A stretch of DNA of 64,000 nucleotides from Snuella sedimenti (GTDB taxonomy: Bacteria; Bacteroidota; Bacteroidia; Flavobacteriales; Flavobacteriaceae), in NCBI RefSeq assembly GCF_016428595.1, contig NZ_JAELVQ010000002.1:248001-312000 (forward strand), in the 5' to 3' direction. Each line of letters opens with the position of its first letter. Within the stretch, counting starts at the first letter, position 1. The position numbers and the translations under genes were made by a program. Of the stretch, positions 26,093-35,860 are shown piece by piece. The notes under the pieces were generated by a model that saw only the letters and a list, made by a program, of their open reading frames with translations, was not told the DNA's origin and made no database searches.

Positions 26093-26911
26093 TCATATGG
26101 GTTTATGTGCTGTGAGTATTAATGAGGTCATGTGGCCTAAGTGTTTGTCATGCTTGCTGATGGTTTTAAGGTGTCTCATAAGGTTGCTTTTAAAAGCGTT
26201 GCTTTTTTCAATCGAAAAGGCCTTTAATTGCGGCCCGATAGGTGTAGCGTAGGCGAGTTCTATGGCTTGGGGTACGCCATTAGGAACGATAAGGTCCTTT
26301 TGCTGTTCGGTAACGTTAACCATGTTAAAGCCTGCTTCGGTAAATGGTTGTTTTAATGCAGAGGCGGACATAAAATCAAAAGGAAGGCGCATTAAGTTGG
26401 AGATGTCATGTTCATTCATTGTTTCAAGGCTGTGGCATATAGCACCAAAGAACTGGCACTCTTCTACAGGTTTCCAAGTACTTATTACGGCTTTGCCTCC
26501 TGGTTTTAAAACATTTTTAATCTTCTTTGCAGCGTTAAGCTTATTAGGGAAAAACTGAAATCCTTGCTGGCAAATCACAATATCGGCTGAATTATCGGGA
26601 ATGTCCATGGATTCAACATCGGATTCGATAAAGGTTATTTTTGCTTTAGCATTGGCACAGTGCTTTTTTGCAATGTTAAGCATTTGTCCGTTCATGTCTA
26701 CGGCATAAATAGTCAGGTTCTTATTTTGTTCTTCTAGCATATTGGTTATTATGCCAGTACCCGCTGCTAAGTCTATAACAGTCTGTTTGTGCCACGGTTC
26801 TAGGTCTTTTATTAGTTGTTGCGCCCAACTTTTAAAAAGAATGGGGACAAGAACGGTATCGTAGGCCTGGGCAATAGTGTTTGTGTCGAATTTAAAGTTT
26901 TGCGTTTTCAC
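26093..26911 (-). CDS. Class I SAM-dependent methyltransferase (UbiE-like)
   Basis: A 272-residue methyltransferase. Motif I is VIDLAAGTGIITNML, followed by IYAVDMNGQML, IESDVESMDIPDNSADIVIC and VLKPGGKAVISTWK. It resembles UbiE/MenG-type enzymes, although the real quinone methyltransferase is usually elsewhere. It lies 27 bases downstream of the pyruvate:ferredoxin oxidoreductase gene on the same strand, so it may be the last gene of that transcript. Substrate unknown. Confidence 0.85.
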   Translation of the reverse strand: MKTQNFKFDTNTIAQAYDTVLVPILFKSWAQQLIKDLEPWHKQTVIDLAAGTGIITNMLEEQNKNLTIYAVDMNGQMLNIAKKHCANAKAKITFIESDVESMDIPDNSADIVICQQGFQFFPNKLNAAKKIKNVLKPGGKAVISTWKPVEECQFFGAICHSLETMNEHDISNLMRLPFDFMSASALKQPFTEAGFNMVNVTEQQKDLIVPNGVPQAIELAYATPIGPQLKAFSIEKSNAFKSNLMRHLKTISKHDKHLGHMTSLILTAHKPI

Positions 26912-26938
26912 AGTTTAAAATTTTAGTTAGTGTTCGGT

Positions 26939-29900
26939 TTACTTCCTAATGGTTAATTGTTTTAAAATACGTTCATTTTGCAGCAGTTTTGAACTGGTAT
27001 AATGGGGTAGGGATGCTAATTTTAAATACGTGTTATACTTTTTGTCGATACTGTTTTGATATTCTGTTATTAAGTTAGGAAATATGTTTTGGTTATTTTT
27101 TAAAAGTTTAAAAAATCGTTGTTCCATTTTAAGATAGTTCTCGAGTTTTATACTAGGTCTTTTTGAATCAAGTTGCAATGCCCTTCGTTTTCGGGGGTCG
27201 TTTCTGTACAGTAACCATTGTCCTGAGTTTACGGCAGCTTGATGGTATTGGCTTGGGAATTTCATATCGATACCATGCGACGTGCTATGGCAATATGCTA
27301 TTATGATGGAAGGCCCTTCGTAACTCTCGGCTTCGTTAAACGCTTTTAAGGTTTGTTCTCTATCGGCTCCAATGGCTACCGATGCCACATACACGTTTTT
27401 GTATTGCATTGCCAGTAGGCCTAAATCTTTTTTCTGCTTTTGTTTGCCATTGTAAGCAAAAGCCGCCTGGGCACCATAGGGGGTTGCTTTTGATGCTTGT
27501 CCGCCAGTGTTGTCGTAAACTTCGTTGTCTAAAACCAGGATGTTTACGTTTTTTTGGGAAGCGAGTACATGGTCTAAGCCTCCAAAGCCAATATCGTAGG
27601 CCCAGCCATCACCACCAACAATCCAAACACTTTTCTTGACCAAGGCATCGGCTATACTTTTTAATTGCTCTGATTCTGATGATAGTATGTTCTTTAATGC
27701 TTGTTTTAAAAGATTGATCCTTGAGCGTTGTTCGTTAATTTCCTGTTCTGTATCCTGTTTTGCATTTAGGATCTTATAAACCAGTTCAAAGTCCAGGTAG
27801 GGGATAAGTGTTTCCAAAAGCTGTCTTGCTTGTTTTTCCTTTTGGTCTAAGGTTAGTCGGTAGCCTAAACCAAATTCGGCATTGTCTTCAAATAGGGAGT
27901 TAGACCAGGCAGGCCCCCGACCGTCTTTATTTTTTGCCCACGGGGTGGTTGGTAATGCGCCTCCAAAAATGGAGCTAGCGCCTGTTGCATTGGCAATTAG
28001 TAAGCGATCTCCAAAGAGTTGCGACATTAATTTTAGGTAAGGCGCTTCGCCACAGCCAACAACTCCTGTTGCGTATTTAAATAAGGGCTCCTGTAATTGT
28101 TGCTGACTTAATTTTGAGCTGTCAATTATGTTTCTATCAAGTTCAGGAATGTGCTCAAAGTGATTCCAGTGTTCCTGCGCTGTTGGGGCTGTGTGGTCTT
28201 TCTTTATAAGTTTTAATGCTTTTACAGGGCACGCATCGACGCAATGGTTACAGCTGTTACATTGTTCGGGGTTAATATGGATACTGTAATTGGGAAGATC
28301 GGATTGCCATTCGGATTCCAGGGTTTGTACGGTCTTAAAACCTGAAGGAGCATTATCCAGATAAACATCTTCAAATACTTTTATTCTTAGACTGCCTTGT
28401 GGACAGGCCATACTACAAGCGCCACATTGTGTACAGGCATCTGGCTCCCATTCTGGTATATAATTTTCTTGCCTAATGGGATTGTGTTTTGATGTATTTG
28501 TAGGGTATGTTCCATCTGGAGGTAATAAACTTACGGGAATAGTATTGCCGTTATCGTTTAGTAACCTACCAAGTAGAGTGTTGGAGAATTCAGAATCGTA
28601 AGCTACTTCTTTGGTGGTTGCTTTATTGCTGTATAGTGGGGTAACTGGCATTATGTGCTTATGTAGCATATTAAGTTCTGGGGTGTGTCCCAAATCTTTG
28701 TTTATAGCAAAAAAGCAGGCGAATAATCTGGCAATATTCGTGTCATTGATTAAAAAACTGGGAGCTAGTTTTTCAAAGTTTACAACGTAAATTGTAATGT
28801 CTTTTTCTAAAAGGAGTTGTTGTTTGTGTTGGGGAATGGTCTCCCAGAATACTTTAGGGCTAAGGCTTGTGTTTATTAAAAGAATACCTTTGTTTTTTAA
28901 TAATTTAAGTGTGTTGTCCTTTAAGACCAATTGTTTGTTTTCACAGGCAATAACATCTGCTTGATCGATTAGGTAGGGTGCTTTTATGGGGGTATCACTA
29001 ATCCGAAGGTGGGATATTTGCTCGGTATTCGATTTTTTATAGTTGCATTCTGTATAGCCTTGAACGAATTTGTTTTCCCCTATTAGTTTTAGTGCTGTTT
29101 CAAATTGTTGGGTTGCGGATTTGTTTTTGTTTTGAATAAAGATGGCTTGGTAATGGTTTTGGGTTAGGGTAAAGTTTTTAGGATAGTCTAGACTTAAATT
29201 GGTAACATCGTCTTGGATGCCGATTGTAAAGTTGTTTTTTGGTTGTTCTTGTTTCAGGTTTTTAAAGATGGCATAAACCATGGCAGGGGTAAATGCTTTG
29301 GATGATAAACCATAACGACCACCTATAATTTTAGGGTATTGCTTTAGTTTTTTATTTTGAAAAGCACTGGAAGTGGCTTGTAGTACATCTAAGTACAGTG
29401 GTTCACCAGTAGAACCGGGCTCTTTGGTACTATCTAGTACGGCAATACTTTTACAGGTTTTTGGCAGCGCGTTAAGCAGGTGTTTTGCGCTAAAGGGTCT
29501 GAACAACCGAACTTTGATTAGTCCTAGTTTTTCTCCTGTTTTATTAAGATGTTTTATGGTTGTTTCAATGGTTTCTGTAGATGATCCCATGGAAATGATA
29601 ATATGTTCGGCATTTGGGGATCCAATATATTCAAAGATGTGGTATTGCCTTCCAGTTAATGTTGCGAAGGTGTCCATATTCTTTTGGACGATATCAGGAC
29701 AGGCATTATAAAAAGAATTTGAAGCTTCTCTACTTTGAAAAAACACATCGGATGCTTGTGAGCTACCTTTCAGTATAGGAGCTTCTGGTGTTAAAGCGCG
29801 ATTTTGATGAAGTTTGATTGCTTTATGGTCTAACATAAAAGCAATTGTGGCATCCGTAATGGTTTCAATTTTGGTCAACTCGTGGGAGGTCCTAAAACCG

Positions 29901-30418
29901 TCAAAGAAATGTACGAATGGTATTTTTGATTGTAAGCTTGCTGCTTGTGCTATTAAAGCTAAGTCTTGTGCTTCCTGAACCGAGGCACTACCAAGTATGG
30001 CGTAACCAGATTGGCGTATTGCCATAACGTCACTGTGATCGCCAAAAATAGAAAGTGCATGTGTGGCAATACTGCGTGTTGCAACATGTATAACATTTGG
30101 TGTGAGCTCTCCTGCAATTTTAAACATATTTGGTAACATTAATAATAAGCCTTGTGAAGCTGTAAAGGTGTTGGATAAAGCGCCAGTTTGTAAAGCACCG
30201 TGCATGGCACCAGCTACACCTACTTCGCTTTGCATTTGAAATACAGAGGGCGTGTGTCCAAAGCTGTTTGTTTTGTTTTTAGCAGCCCATTGTTCAACCA
30301 ACTCAGCCATTTCGGATGCAGGGGTAATGGGGTATATAGGGAATACCTCGTTGGTTTTGTAGGCTATGTGCGCTACAACTTGGTTGGCATTAAGGATGTT
30401 GTATGTTGGCGTTTTCAT
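26939..30418 (-). CDS. nifJ: Pyruvate:ferredoxin (flavodoxin) oxidoreductase
   Basis: A single-chain 1159-residue enzyme, the normal length for PFOR. The N-terminal domain shows FPIYPITPASEMAELVEQWA. Two 4Fe-4S ferredoxin motifs lie near 660-676 (CTQCGACSMACPQGS) and 719-731 (CNSCNHCVDACPVKA). The TPP-binding part is near 930-1000 (VWIVGGDGWAYDIGFGGLDH, VLDNEVYDNTGGQASK). It converts pyruvate and CoA to acetyl-CoA and CO2, reducing ferredoxin or flavodoxin, typical of anaerobic or microaerobic metabolism. It is downstream of osmC on the same strand with an intervening hairpin, so sigma-54 control through osmC is possible. Confidence 0.95.
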   Translation of the reverse strand: MKTPTYNILNANQVVAHIAYKTNEVFPIYPITPASEMAELVEQWAAKNKTNSFGHTPSVFQMQSEVGVAGAMHGALQTGALSNTFTASQGLLLMLPNMFKIAGELTPNVIHVATRSIATHALSIFGDHSDVMAIRQSGYAILGSASVQEAQDLALIAQAASLQSKIPFVHFFDGFRTSHELTKIETITDATIAFMLDHKAIKLHQNRALTPEAPILKGSSQASDVFFQSREASNSFYNACPDIVQKNMDTFATLTGRQYHIFEYIGSPNAEHIIISMGSSTETIETTIKHLNKTGEKLGLIKVRLFRPFSAKHLLNALPKTCKSIAVLDSTKEPGSTGEPLYLDVLQATSSAFQNKKLKQYPKIIGGRYGLSSKAFTPAMVYAIFKNLKQEQPKNNFTIGIQDDVTNLSLDYPKNFTLTQNHYQAIFIQNKNKSATQQFETALKLIGENKFVQGYTECNYKKSNTEQISHLRISDTPIKAPYLIDQADVIACENKQLVLKDNTLKLLKNKGILLINTSLSPKVFWETIPQHKQQLLLEKDITIYVVNFEKLAPSFLINDTNIARLFACFFAINKDLGHTPELNMLHKHIMPVTPLYSNKATTKEVAYDSEFSNTLLGRLLNDNGNTIPVSLLPPDGTYPTNTSKHNPIRQENYIPEWEPDACTQCGACSMACPQGSLRIKVFEDVYLDNAPSGFKTVQTLESEWQSDLPNYSIHINPEQCNSCNHCVDACPVKALKLIKKDHTAPTAQEHWNHFEHIPELDRNIIDSSKLSQQQLQEPLFKYATGVVGCGEAPYLKLMSQLFGDRLLIANATGASSIFGGALPTTPWAKNKDGRGPAWSNSLFEDNAEFGLGYRLTLDQKEKQARQLLETLIPYLDFELVYKILNAKQDTEQEINEQRSRINLLKQALKNILSSESEQLKSIADALVKKSVWIVGGDGWAYDIGFGGLDHVLASQKNVNILVLDNEVYDNTGGQASKATPYGAQAAFAYNGKQKQKKDLGLLAMQYKNVYVASVAIGADREQTLKAFNEAESYEGPSIIIAYCHSTSHGIDMKFPSQYHQAAVNSGQWLLYRNDPRKRRALQLDSKRPSIKLENYLKMEQRFFKLLKNNQNIFPNLITEYQNSIDKKYNTYLKLASLPHYTSSKLLQNERILKQLTIRK

Positions 30419-30456
30419 TTTCTTTGATACTAGGAGGCTATAAGAGGGTAGATAAG

Positions 30457-30494
30457 AAGGGGATGTCTAAAAAAGGTTCTTTGGGCATCCCCTT
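30457..30494 (-). terminator. Hairpin between osmC and the PFOR gene
   Basis: AAGGGGATG (30457-30465) pairs with CATCCCCTT (30486-30494) across a 20-base loop. It lacks a strong T run after it on the minus strand, so it may weaken rather than stop transcription from osmC into the PFOR gene. Confidence 0.5.
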
Positions 30495-30504
30495 TAGGGT
30501 TGGG

Positions 30505-31056
30505 TTACTTTACAATTTCAATGGAAACTGGTGTTGGATTAGAGATCATGTCGAATACAGGTGAAAACTTGGCTAAATTTTCAAGCTGTTCTACAGTGGC
30601 ATCCGATTTTACTTTTAATTTAAATGTGATACCGTTGAAGCCTTTTCGAATTTCAGGATCTAGGCCTAAGAAACCTTGTAGGTCTATGCCGCCCTCTAAG
30701 GTAGACTCAGCGCCTTCTATATCGATACCGTGAGCTGCAGCATGGTATGTCATGGCTGCTGTTAAACAGGAGCCTAAAGCGTGTAATACTACTTCGGGTG
30801 GTGTAGGTGCTTTGTCGTTACCTAACAGTACGTTAGGGTGGTCGCACTCCATAGTAAAAGTTTCTTGTCGTGTTGTGTCTTCTTGTCCAACACCATAAAA
30901 ACTTTTAATGCTGGATACACAATGACCGCCATCTATCCAATTGTTTTTGGAGCGGAATTCAAATTTTGCAAGTTCTGGGTTTTGTTGTACGGTTTCAATA
31001 GTTTCTACTAATTGGTCTACGTTTACGCCGTTTTTTACATTTGTTGCTGTGATCAT
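30505..31056 (-). CDS. OsmC family protein
   Basis: A 183-residue OsmC-like protein. The family core is visible: LGNDKAPTPPEVVLHALGSC with the conserved cysteine, then TAAMTYHAAAHGIDIEGAES. The other redox cysteine lies in the segment FTMECDHPNVL. OsmC proteins are cytosolic thiol peroxidases or hydrolases against organic hydroperoxides. The gene is preceded by a strong sigma-54 promoter (31110-31126) and ends 87 bases before the PFOR gene. Confidence 0.9.
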   Translation of the reverse strand: MITATNVKNGVNVDQLVETIETVQQNPELAKFEFRSKNNWIDGGHCVSSIKSFYGVGQEDTTRQETFTMECDHPNVLLGNDKAPTPPEVVLHALGSCLTAAMTYHAAAHGIDIEGAESTLEGGIDLQGFLGLDPEIRKGFNGITFKLKVKSDATVEQLENLAKFSPVFDMISNPTPVSIEIVK

Positions 31057-31109
31057 GTTTTCTAAAATTTAAATTATTAAATGATTTTGATTTTGTTTGG
31101 TATATGAAA

Positions 31110-31126
31110 TGCATTTGACGTGCCAA
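31110..31126 (-). promoter_or_regulatory. Sigma-54 (-24/-12) promoter of osmC
   Basis: Read on the minus strand: TTGGCACGTCAAATGCA. It matches the consensus YTGGCACGRNNNTTGCW at nearly all fixed positions, with GG and GC at the correct 12-base spacing. It lies about 54 bases before the osmC ATG. The next gene upstream encodes a sigma-54 activator, which makes the site functionally plausible. Confidence 0.85.
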
Positions 31127-31130
31127 ACAA

Positions 31131-31238
31131 TACAATCTATTGTAAATCAATTAGTTGTAGTTTGATTGCTGTTCGTTTGTAATAACGAGTATTCATATAT
31201 TAACGAGATATCGTTATAATAATAACGGTATTTCGTTA
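31131..31238 (-). promoter_or_regulatory. Clustered inverted repeats, likely activator-binding sites
   Basis: Two 16-base inverted repeats with arms TAACG and CGTTA lie at 31201-31216 and 31223-31238, with centres 22 bases apart (about two helical turns). A third, TCGTT-N6-AACGA, is at 31173-31188. A separate TACAAT-CT-ATTGTA repeat lies at 31131-31144. The TAACG sites are about 75-110 bases upstream of the -24 box, the usual place for an enhancer-binding protein. Binding by the adjacent activator is inferred. Confidence 0.65.
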
Positions 31239-31276
31239 ACTTGTGTAACTTAAATGTTTAGAGTGTAATTAAGTAT

Positions 31277-31334
31277 TAAAGAATTTCTTGAAACGAATAA
31301 TTTCCGAGGCAGTACCTTGAATGGTTCTTTTTCG
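31277..31334. repeat. Mini repeat R3, copy 1
   Basis: TAAAGAATTTCTTGAAACGA plus one more base (31277-31297) is identical to 53559-53579, and both copies continue through a CGAGG block to TTCTTT and GATTAAA. The ends AAAGAA and TTCTTT are complementary. It lies just past the stop codon of the sigma-54 activator gene. Confidence 0.6.
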
Positions 31335-31335
31335 A

Positions 31336-33183
31336 TTAAATAGGGCGTTCAATCCCATGTGCTTTTATTTTGGAAGCAAGTGTAGTAGGCGGGATTTGTA
31401 ATAAAGTAGCGGCACCGTTTTTGCCAGATATCCTCCATTTGGTAAGTTTAAGTGCTTTTAGTATGTTTTCTTTTTCTAAAGCAGTTAACTCTTTAACTGT
31501 AAGTATCTTTTCGGTATTTTTTGCGGTTTCTTTTGGAAGATTGTTGTTAGTTGGGACAATGGCTTGCCAATTGGAAGAACCGTTTTGGGATATGATAACG
31601 GCACGCTCTATTAAGTTTTGGAGTTCGCGTACGTTTCCGGGCCATGTATATGTTGTTAGTAATGTTTTATCGGCTTCTGATAGTTTAACAATGGGTTTGT
31701 TCAATTTTTTAGAAAACTGAGAGAGCATTTCTTTCGCTATGATATAAATGTCGTTGCCACGATCTCGAAGTGGTGGAACCTCAATGGGAAAAACATTTAA
31801 GCGGTAATACAGGTCTTCCCTGAATTTTCCCGCCTTAGAAAATTCCAGGAGATTTCGATGGGTTGCTGCTATAATGCGGACGTCTACTTTAATGGTTTCT
31901 GAGCTGCCAACCGGATCGAACTCGCCTTCTTGGATAATGCGTAGGAGCTTGGGTTGTAATGCAATAGGCAATTCACCTATTTCATCTAAAAAGATAGTGC
32001 CTTTATCGGCGAGTAAAAAACGCCCTTTTCTGCTTGTTGTAGCTCCTGTAAAAGCGCCTTTTTCGTGTCCGAAAAGCTCACTCTCTATAAGATTGGCAGG
32101 AATAGCACCGCAGTTAATCCGAATCAAAGGTTTGTCGTTACGATTGCTTTCTTTGTGAATGGCCCTGGCCACAAGTTCTTTTCCGGTACCGGTTTCGCCA
32201 TATACCAATACGGTAGCGTCTGTCTTTGCAACTTGATGGATTTGGTTCAGCACTTGCTTCATGCTCATGTCTTCGGCTATAATGCCATAGCTACTGGTAA
32301 GCTCTTGAATTTCTTCTTCTAAATATTGGGTTTGTTTGGTTAATAAGTTTATTGTATCCTCGGCAATTAACCGTTCTTCAATATTTCTTAGGATGAGTGT
32401 GTAAAAAGCACCTTCATCGGTACTGTATTTACTAATGGTACCTTCGTTTAGGGTTTCGGTAGTGTTAGAACCAATAACCTTAATAATGTTTGGTAAGTAT
32501 TTGTTAAAGGATTTTGAGTTGTCGTTTAAATTAAGCTTTACCAATGATTCTATTAGTTCGGCACCTTTATCATCAAAAAAGAATAGGACATTCCGCTGTA
32601 GGGGATCATCGTTTTCTAATAATGTGTTGGCAGAGGTATTGGTAAGTAAAATTCTAAAGTTACTGTCAAACATAATAATGGCATCCATAGCACCATTAAT
32701 TAGGCCGCTCATTTTACTATTTGCAATTTCTATCGCTTTATTGGACGTAGCTAAGTGCTCCTGGATGTTATCTAGTTCCCTGTGTCTTTTTATCATTACA
32801 GCTAAAATACCTTGTGCAAAACCGCTATCTGTTTTCATTAAATCCAGAAAGTTTTGACGGTCTATTTTTAATACCTCTGTCTTTTTAGCTGCGGTAACGG
32901 AAGCTGATCGGGCTTGGTTATCTATTAAAGCATATTCCCCAAAGCAATCACCCGTTTTTAAATGGCCATAAATATGTTGGTTTTCATGTACTTTCACTTC
33001 ACCGCTTAAGATAACATACATAGCATGTCCAACGTCATCTTTTCTAAAAACCGTTTCGTTCTTTAAAAAGGTTTCGGTGTGTAAAACATTGCATAAGTGC
33101 TCCAAGGAAGCATTAGAAATTTCAGAGAAAAAAGGAATACTGCTGAGGAACTTTAAAATGCTATTTTTATTACTGTTTGGCAT
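31336..33183 (-). CDS. Sigma-54-dependent activator with cyclic-nucleotide-binding and PAS domains
   Basis: A 615-residue enhancer-binding protein. Residues 10-130 form a cNMP-binding domain with the phosphate-binding cassette [20 protein letters not shown], keeping FGE and the RSA arginine. A PAS-like domain follows (about 155-265: [20 protein letters not shown]). The AAA+ domain (about 305-530) has Walker A GETGTGKE near 330, the sigma-54 contact loop GAFTGA, and FLDEIGEL. A Fis-type helix-turn-helix ends the protein ([20 protein letters not shown]). It lies between osmC and a divergent cyclase gene, suggesting it is switched by a cyclic nucleotide and activates osmC. Confidence 0.92.
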   Translation of the reverse strand: MPNSNKNSILKFLSSIPFFSEISNASLEHLCNVLHTETFLKNETVFRKDDVGHAMYVILSGEVKVHENQHIYGHLKTGDCFGEYALIDNQARSASVTAAKKTEVLKIDRQNFLDLMKTDSGFAQGILAVMIKRHRELDNIQEHLATSNKAIEIANSKMSGLINGAMDAIIMFDSNFRILLTNTSANTLLENDDPLQRNVLFFFDDKGAELIESLVKLNLNDNSKSFNKYLPNIIKVIGSNTTETLNEGTISKYSTDEGAFYTLILRNIEERLIAEDTINLLTKQTQYLEEEIQELTSSYGIIAEDMSMKQVLNQIHQVAKTDATVLVYGETGTGKELVARAIHKESNRNDKPLIRINCGAIPANLIESELFGHEKGAFTGATTSRKGRFLLADKGTIFLDEIGELPIALQPKLLRIIQEGEFDPVGSSETIKVDVRIIAATHRNLLEFSKAGKFREDLYYRLNVFPIEVPPLRDRGNDIYIIAKEMLSQFSKKLNKPIVKLSEADKTLLTTYTWPGNVRELQNLIERAVIISQNGSSNWQAIVPTNNNLPKETAKNTEKILTVKELTALEKENILKALKLTKWRISGKNGAATLLQIPPTTLASKIKAHGIERPI

Positions 33184-33329
33184 GGGGTTGATTTAACCGA
33201 AAGTTGTTTGATGTATAAATATAAAGAATTATTATGTAGTTGATTGGTAGTCAAGTAATCATAAAATGGTTGACATTTTTGATTTAATTGTTTTAAATTA
33301 GTGTAAATTACATTTTATCCTAACTTAAA

Positions 33330-35363
33330 ATGGCACGAAACAGACAGCTTGTTGCGATAATGTTTACCGATATTGAAGGGTATACAGCTTTAATGCAAAA
33401 GGATGAATTGCAAGCTTTGTCAATACGCAAAAAGCATCGTGATATATTTAATACTGTTACAGATAAATGCAGGGGCGAACTTATACAGTATTATGGCGAT
33501 GGCACGCTTAGTATCTTTAAAAGTTCCATAGATGCTATTGCTTGTGCTATTGAAATGCAACGTGCTTTTCAAGAGGAACCTTCAATCCCGGTTAGGATCG
33601 GTGTGCATCTTGGAGATATTATTAGGACAGAAACGGATATTATTGGTGATGCGGTTAATATTGCATCTCGAATCGAATCGTTGGCTGTGGCTGGAAGTAT
33701 TTTAATATCCAATAAGGTTAATGATGATTTAAGGAACCAGAATGATATTGAAACGAAATATCTGGATGTTTTTGAATTTAAAAATGTAAACCAGTCCATG
33801 CCCGTGTTTGCTATTGCCAATGAGGGGATAGTGGTGCCCGGATTGTCTGAGATTAATGGAAAAACCAAAGAACGTATAGGGAAGTCCTTTAAAAACTTTA
33901 AAAGAAAGACAGCTGTTGTATTGCTAATTCTCCTGGGATTTATAGTAACCTTACTTATAAATAGAAATGATGATGGAGGCAATGGAACATTAAAAGATTT
34001 GTCTATAGCCGTTTTGCCTTTTGACAATATGAATTATGATGATGACTCCGATGTGTTTACCGATGGTATTACTGAAGACATCATTACACACCTTTCAAAA
34101 ATCCAACACTTACAGGTTATTTCCAGGGCTTCGGCAATGCACTATAAAAACACCGAAAAGACAATTCGGCAAATTGCCAAAGAATTGGATGTTAATTATA
34201 TTTTGGAGGGAAGTGTTCGGGTTAACAATAATCAGGTGCGTATTAATGCGAATTTGGTTGATGCTTCTAATGACAAGAATCTTTGGGCTGATAACTACGA
34301 TAATAATTTGGTGCAAATATTTAAAATACAGAGTGATGTTTCCAGGGATATTGCCAATGCGTTACAAATAACTTTAAGTGATACTGAGGAATCGCGTTTA
34401 AGCAATGAACCTACAAATAACCCTGAAGCTTATACTGTTTTTAAAGAGGCACAAATGTTTTTGCACCGGGGAGGCGGTAAGGTGGAAGAGCTAAAGAAAG
34501 CAGAAGATTTATTTAAAAGGGCTATAGAATTAGATCCTAATTTTTGTAGGGCCTATGTGGGTGTTGCCGAAACGTATCTCGAATATATTTTTTGGGGACG
34601 GGAATCGCCAAAGAAGATGTTGGAGTTGGCGTCCAAACCCGCTTTAAAAGCCTTGGCAATTAATTCGAATGATGGGGGGACTTTTGGAGCCTTGGGTGCG
34701 ATTAGTTATTATAAGTATGATAAAGAAACGGCAATTCTCTATTTAAAGAAGGCTATTGAAATCAATCCCAGTTATGTAGGTGCCTACAATAAGCTTGCTT
34801 GGATTTATACCTTTGAGGGTAATTTGGAGTTAATGGAGGAAAACTTTAATAAAGTATTGAAACTCGATCCGCTTTCTCCCAAATATATTGGAGATATGGG
34901 ACAAGCCTATTATTATTTAAGGGAATTCCAAAAGGCTATTGATAAGATAGATGAAGCTTTAAAGGTGTTTCCCAAAGACAATATGTTGCTCTGGATGAAA
35001 GCTTCCAATCTGTCAGGTCTAGGGAAATACCATGAAGCGATAGACCTTTATACATCACGTAGTGTAGCTTCTAATACCAATTGGATGTTAGGGTATTGCT
35101 ATGGCATGGTTGGCGACCATGAAAAGGCAAATGAGATATTGGAATATCAGCTCAATAAAAGCAAGCTAGTATATGTGCCACCTTATATGATTGCTACTAT
35201 TTATATGGGCTTGGGTGATGTAGAAAATGCCTTGACTTGGCTGGAAAAAGATTATGAGGTTGGGGGGCAGGGACTTTTCTTTTGGGGGCTAAAGCAGGAT
35301 ATTAAATTTGAAGCATTAAAAATCGAACCTAGGTTTCAAGCCTTATTGAATAAGACTCCTTAA
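33330..35363 (+). CDS. Class III adenylate/guanylate cyclase with membrane segment and TPR repeats
   Basis: A 677-residue protein. The cyclase domain is N-terminal (about 5-165): metal aspartates in MFTDIEGYTAL and QYYGDGTLSIF, and the catalytic DAVNIASRIES with N and R. A membrane helix follows (about 192-210, VVLLILLGFIVTLLI). The outer part has a TolB/FlgO-like segment (SIAVLPFDNM, YILEGSVRVNNNQVRINANL) and then TPR repeats to the end (for example FKRAIELDPNFCRAYVGVAE). It makes a cyclic nucleotide at the inner face while the TPR part is probably outside. It is divergent from the cNMP-binding sigma-54 activator, 146 bases apart. Confidence 0.92.
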   Translation: MARNRQLVAIMFTDIEGYTALMQKDELQALSIRKKHRDIFNTVTDKCRGELIQYYGDGTLSIFKSSIDAIACAIEMQRAFQEEPSIPVRIGVHLGDIIRTETDIIGDAVNIASRIESLAVAGSILISNKVNDDLRNQNDIETKYLDVFEFKNVNQSMPVFAIANEGIVVPGLSEINGKTKERIGKSFKNFKRKTAVVLLILLGFIVTLLINRNDDGGNGTLKDLSIAVLPFDNMNYDDDSDVFTDGITEDIITHLSKIQHLQVISRASAMHYKNTEKTIRQIAKELDVNYILEGSVRVNNNQVRINANLVDASNDKNLWADNYDNNLVQIFKIQSDVSRDIANALQITLSDTEESRLSNEPTNNPEAYTVFKEAQMFLHRGGGKVEELKKAEDLFKRAIELDPNFCRAYVGVAETYLEYIFWGRESPKKMLELASKPALKALAINSNDGGTFGALGAISYYKYDKETAILYLKKAIEINPSYVGAYNKLAWIYTFEGNLELMEENFNKVLKLDPLSPKYIGDMGQAYYYLREFQKAIDKIDEALKVFPKDNMLLWMKASNLSGLGKYHEAIDLYTSRSVASNTNWMLGYCYGMVGDHEKANEILEYQLNKSKLVYVPPYMIATIYMGLGDVENALTWLEKDYEVGGQGLFFWGLKQDIKFEALKIEPRFQALLNKTP

Positions 35364-35441
35364 CTTTTTTCCGGAATTGTTGTAACATTTATGATTTGAT
35401 TGCGTCAAACAGATGTCAATCAAAAAAAACAATCTTACACA

Positions 35442-35780
35442 ATGAAAGAAGATAAACAACTTATAGTTGTTACACATTTAAGTCAGCTAGTCACTTTAGT
35501 ACTGGGTTTTGGAAGCTTGCTATTACCTTTAATTTTGTGGCTTACCAACAAGGAAAAAGTATATCAAATGGATATACATGGTAAGCGCATTGTTAATTTT
35601 CAATTAAGCCTTATAGTGTATTGTCTTATATGTATTCCCCTAACACTTTTATGTGGTTTGGGCTTGATTGGCTTCATTGTATTAGGTGTAATTTCTATTG
35701 CACTTCCAGTTATTAATGCTGTTAAGGCTAGTAATGGAGAGGTGCCAACATATCCTTTTTCTCTTAATTTTATTAGTTAG
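35442..35780 (+). CDS. DUF4870 domain-containing membrane protein
   Basis: A 112-residue Tic20-like membrane protein with three or four hydrophobic segments. Typical elements are THLSQLVTLVLGFGSLLLPL with ILWLTNKEK, then MDIHGKRIVNFQLSLIVYCL and LGLIGFIVLGVISIALPVIN followed by AVKASNGE. The start is set at the ATG at 35442; the frame is open from 35400 but those 14 residues are not part of the family. It is followed by a good terminator. Function unknown. Confidence 0.88.
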   Translation: MKEDKQLIVVTHLSQLVTLVLGFGSLLLPLILWLTNKEKVYQMDIHGKRIVNFQLSLIVYCLICIPLTLLCGLGLIGFIVLGVISIALPVINAVKASNGEVPTYPFSLNFIS

Positions 35781-35800
35781 TTTACATAAAGAGAAAAGTA

Positions 35801-35831
35801 AAACGTTCACCAACTGGTGGGCGTTTTTTTT
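35801..35831 (+). terminator. Rho-independent terminator after the DUF4870 gene
   Basis: The stem AAACG-TTCACC / GGTGGGCGTTT with a CAACT-type loop is followed by a run of T. It begins 20 bases past the DUF4870 stop. Confidence 0.85.
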
Positions 35832-35860
35832 ATATAGAAGATGCACGTTATTTAGTTGAA

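Noticed and set aside
33327-33345. TGGCACG at the cyclase start as a sigma-54 promoter
   Set aside because: The required GC at -12 is missing, and it overlaps the coding start.
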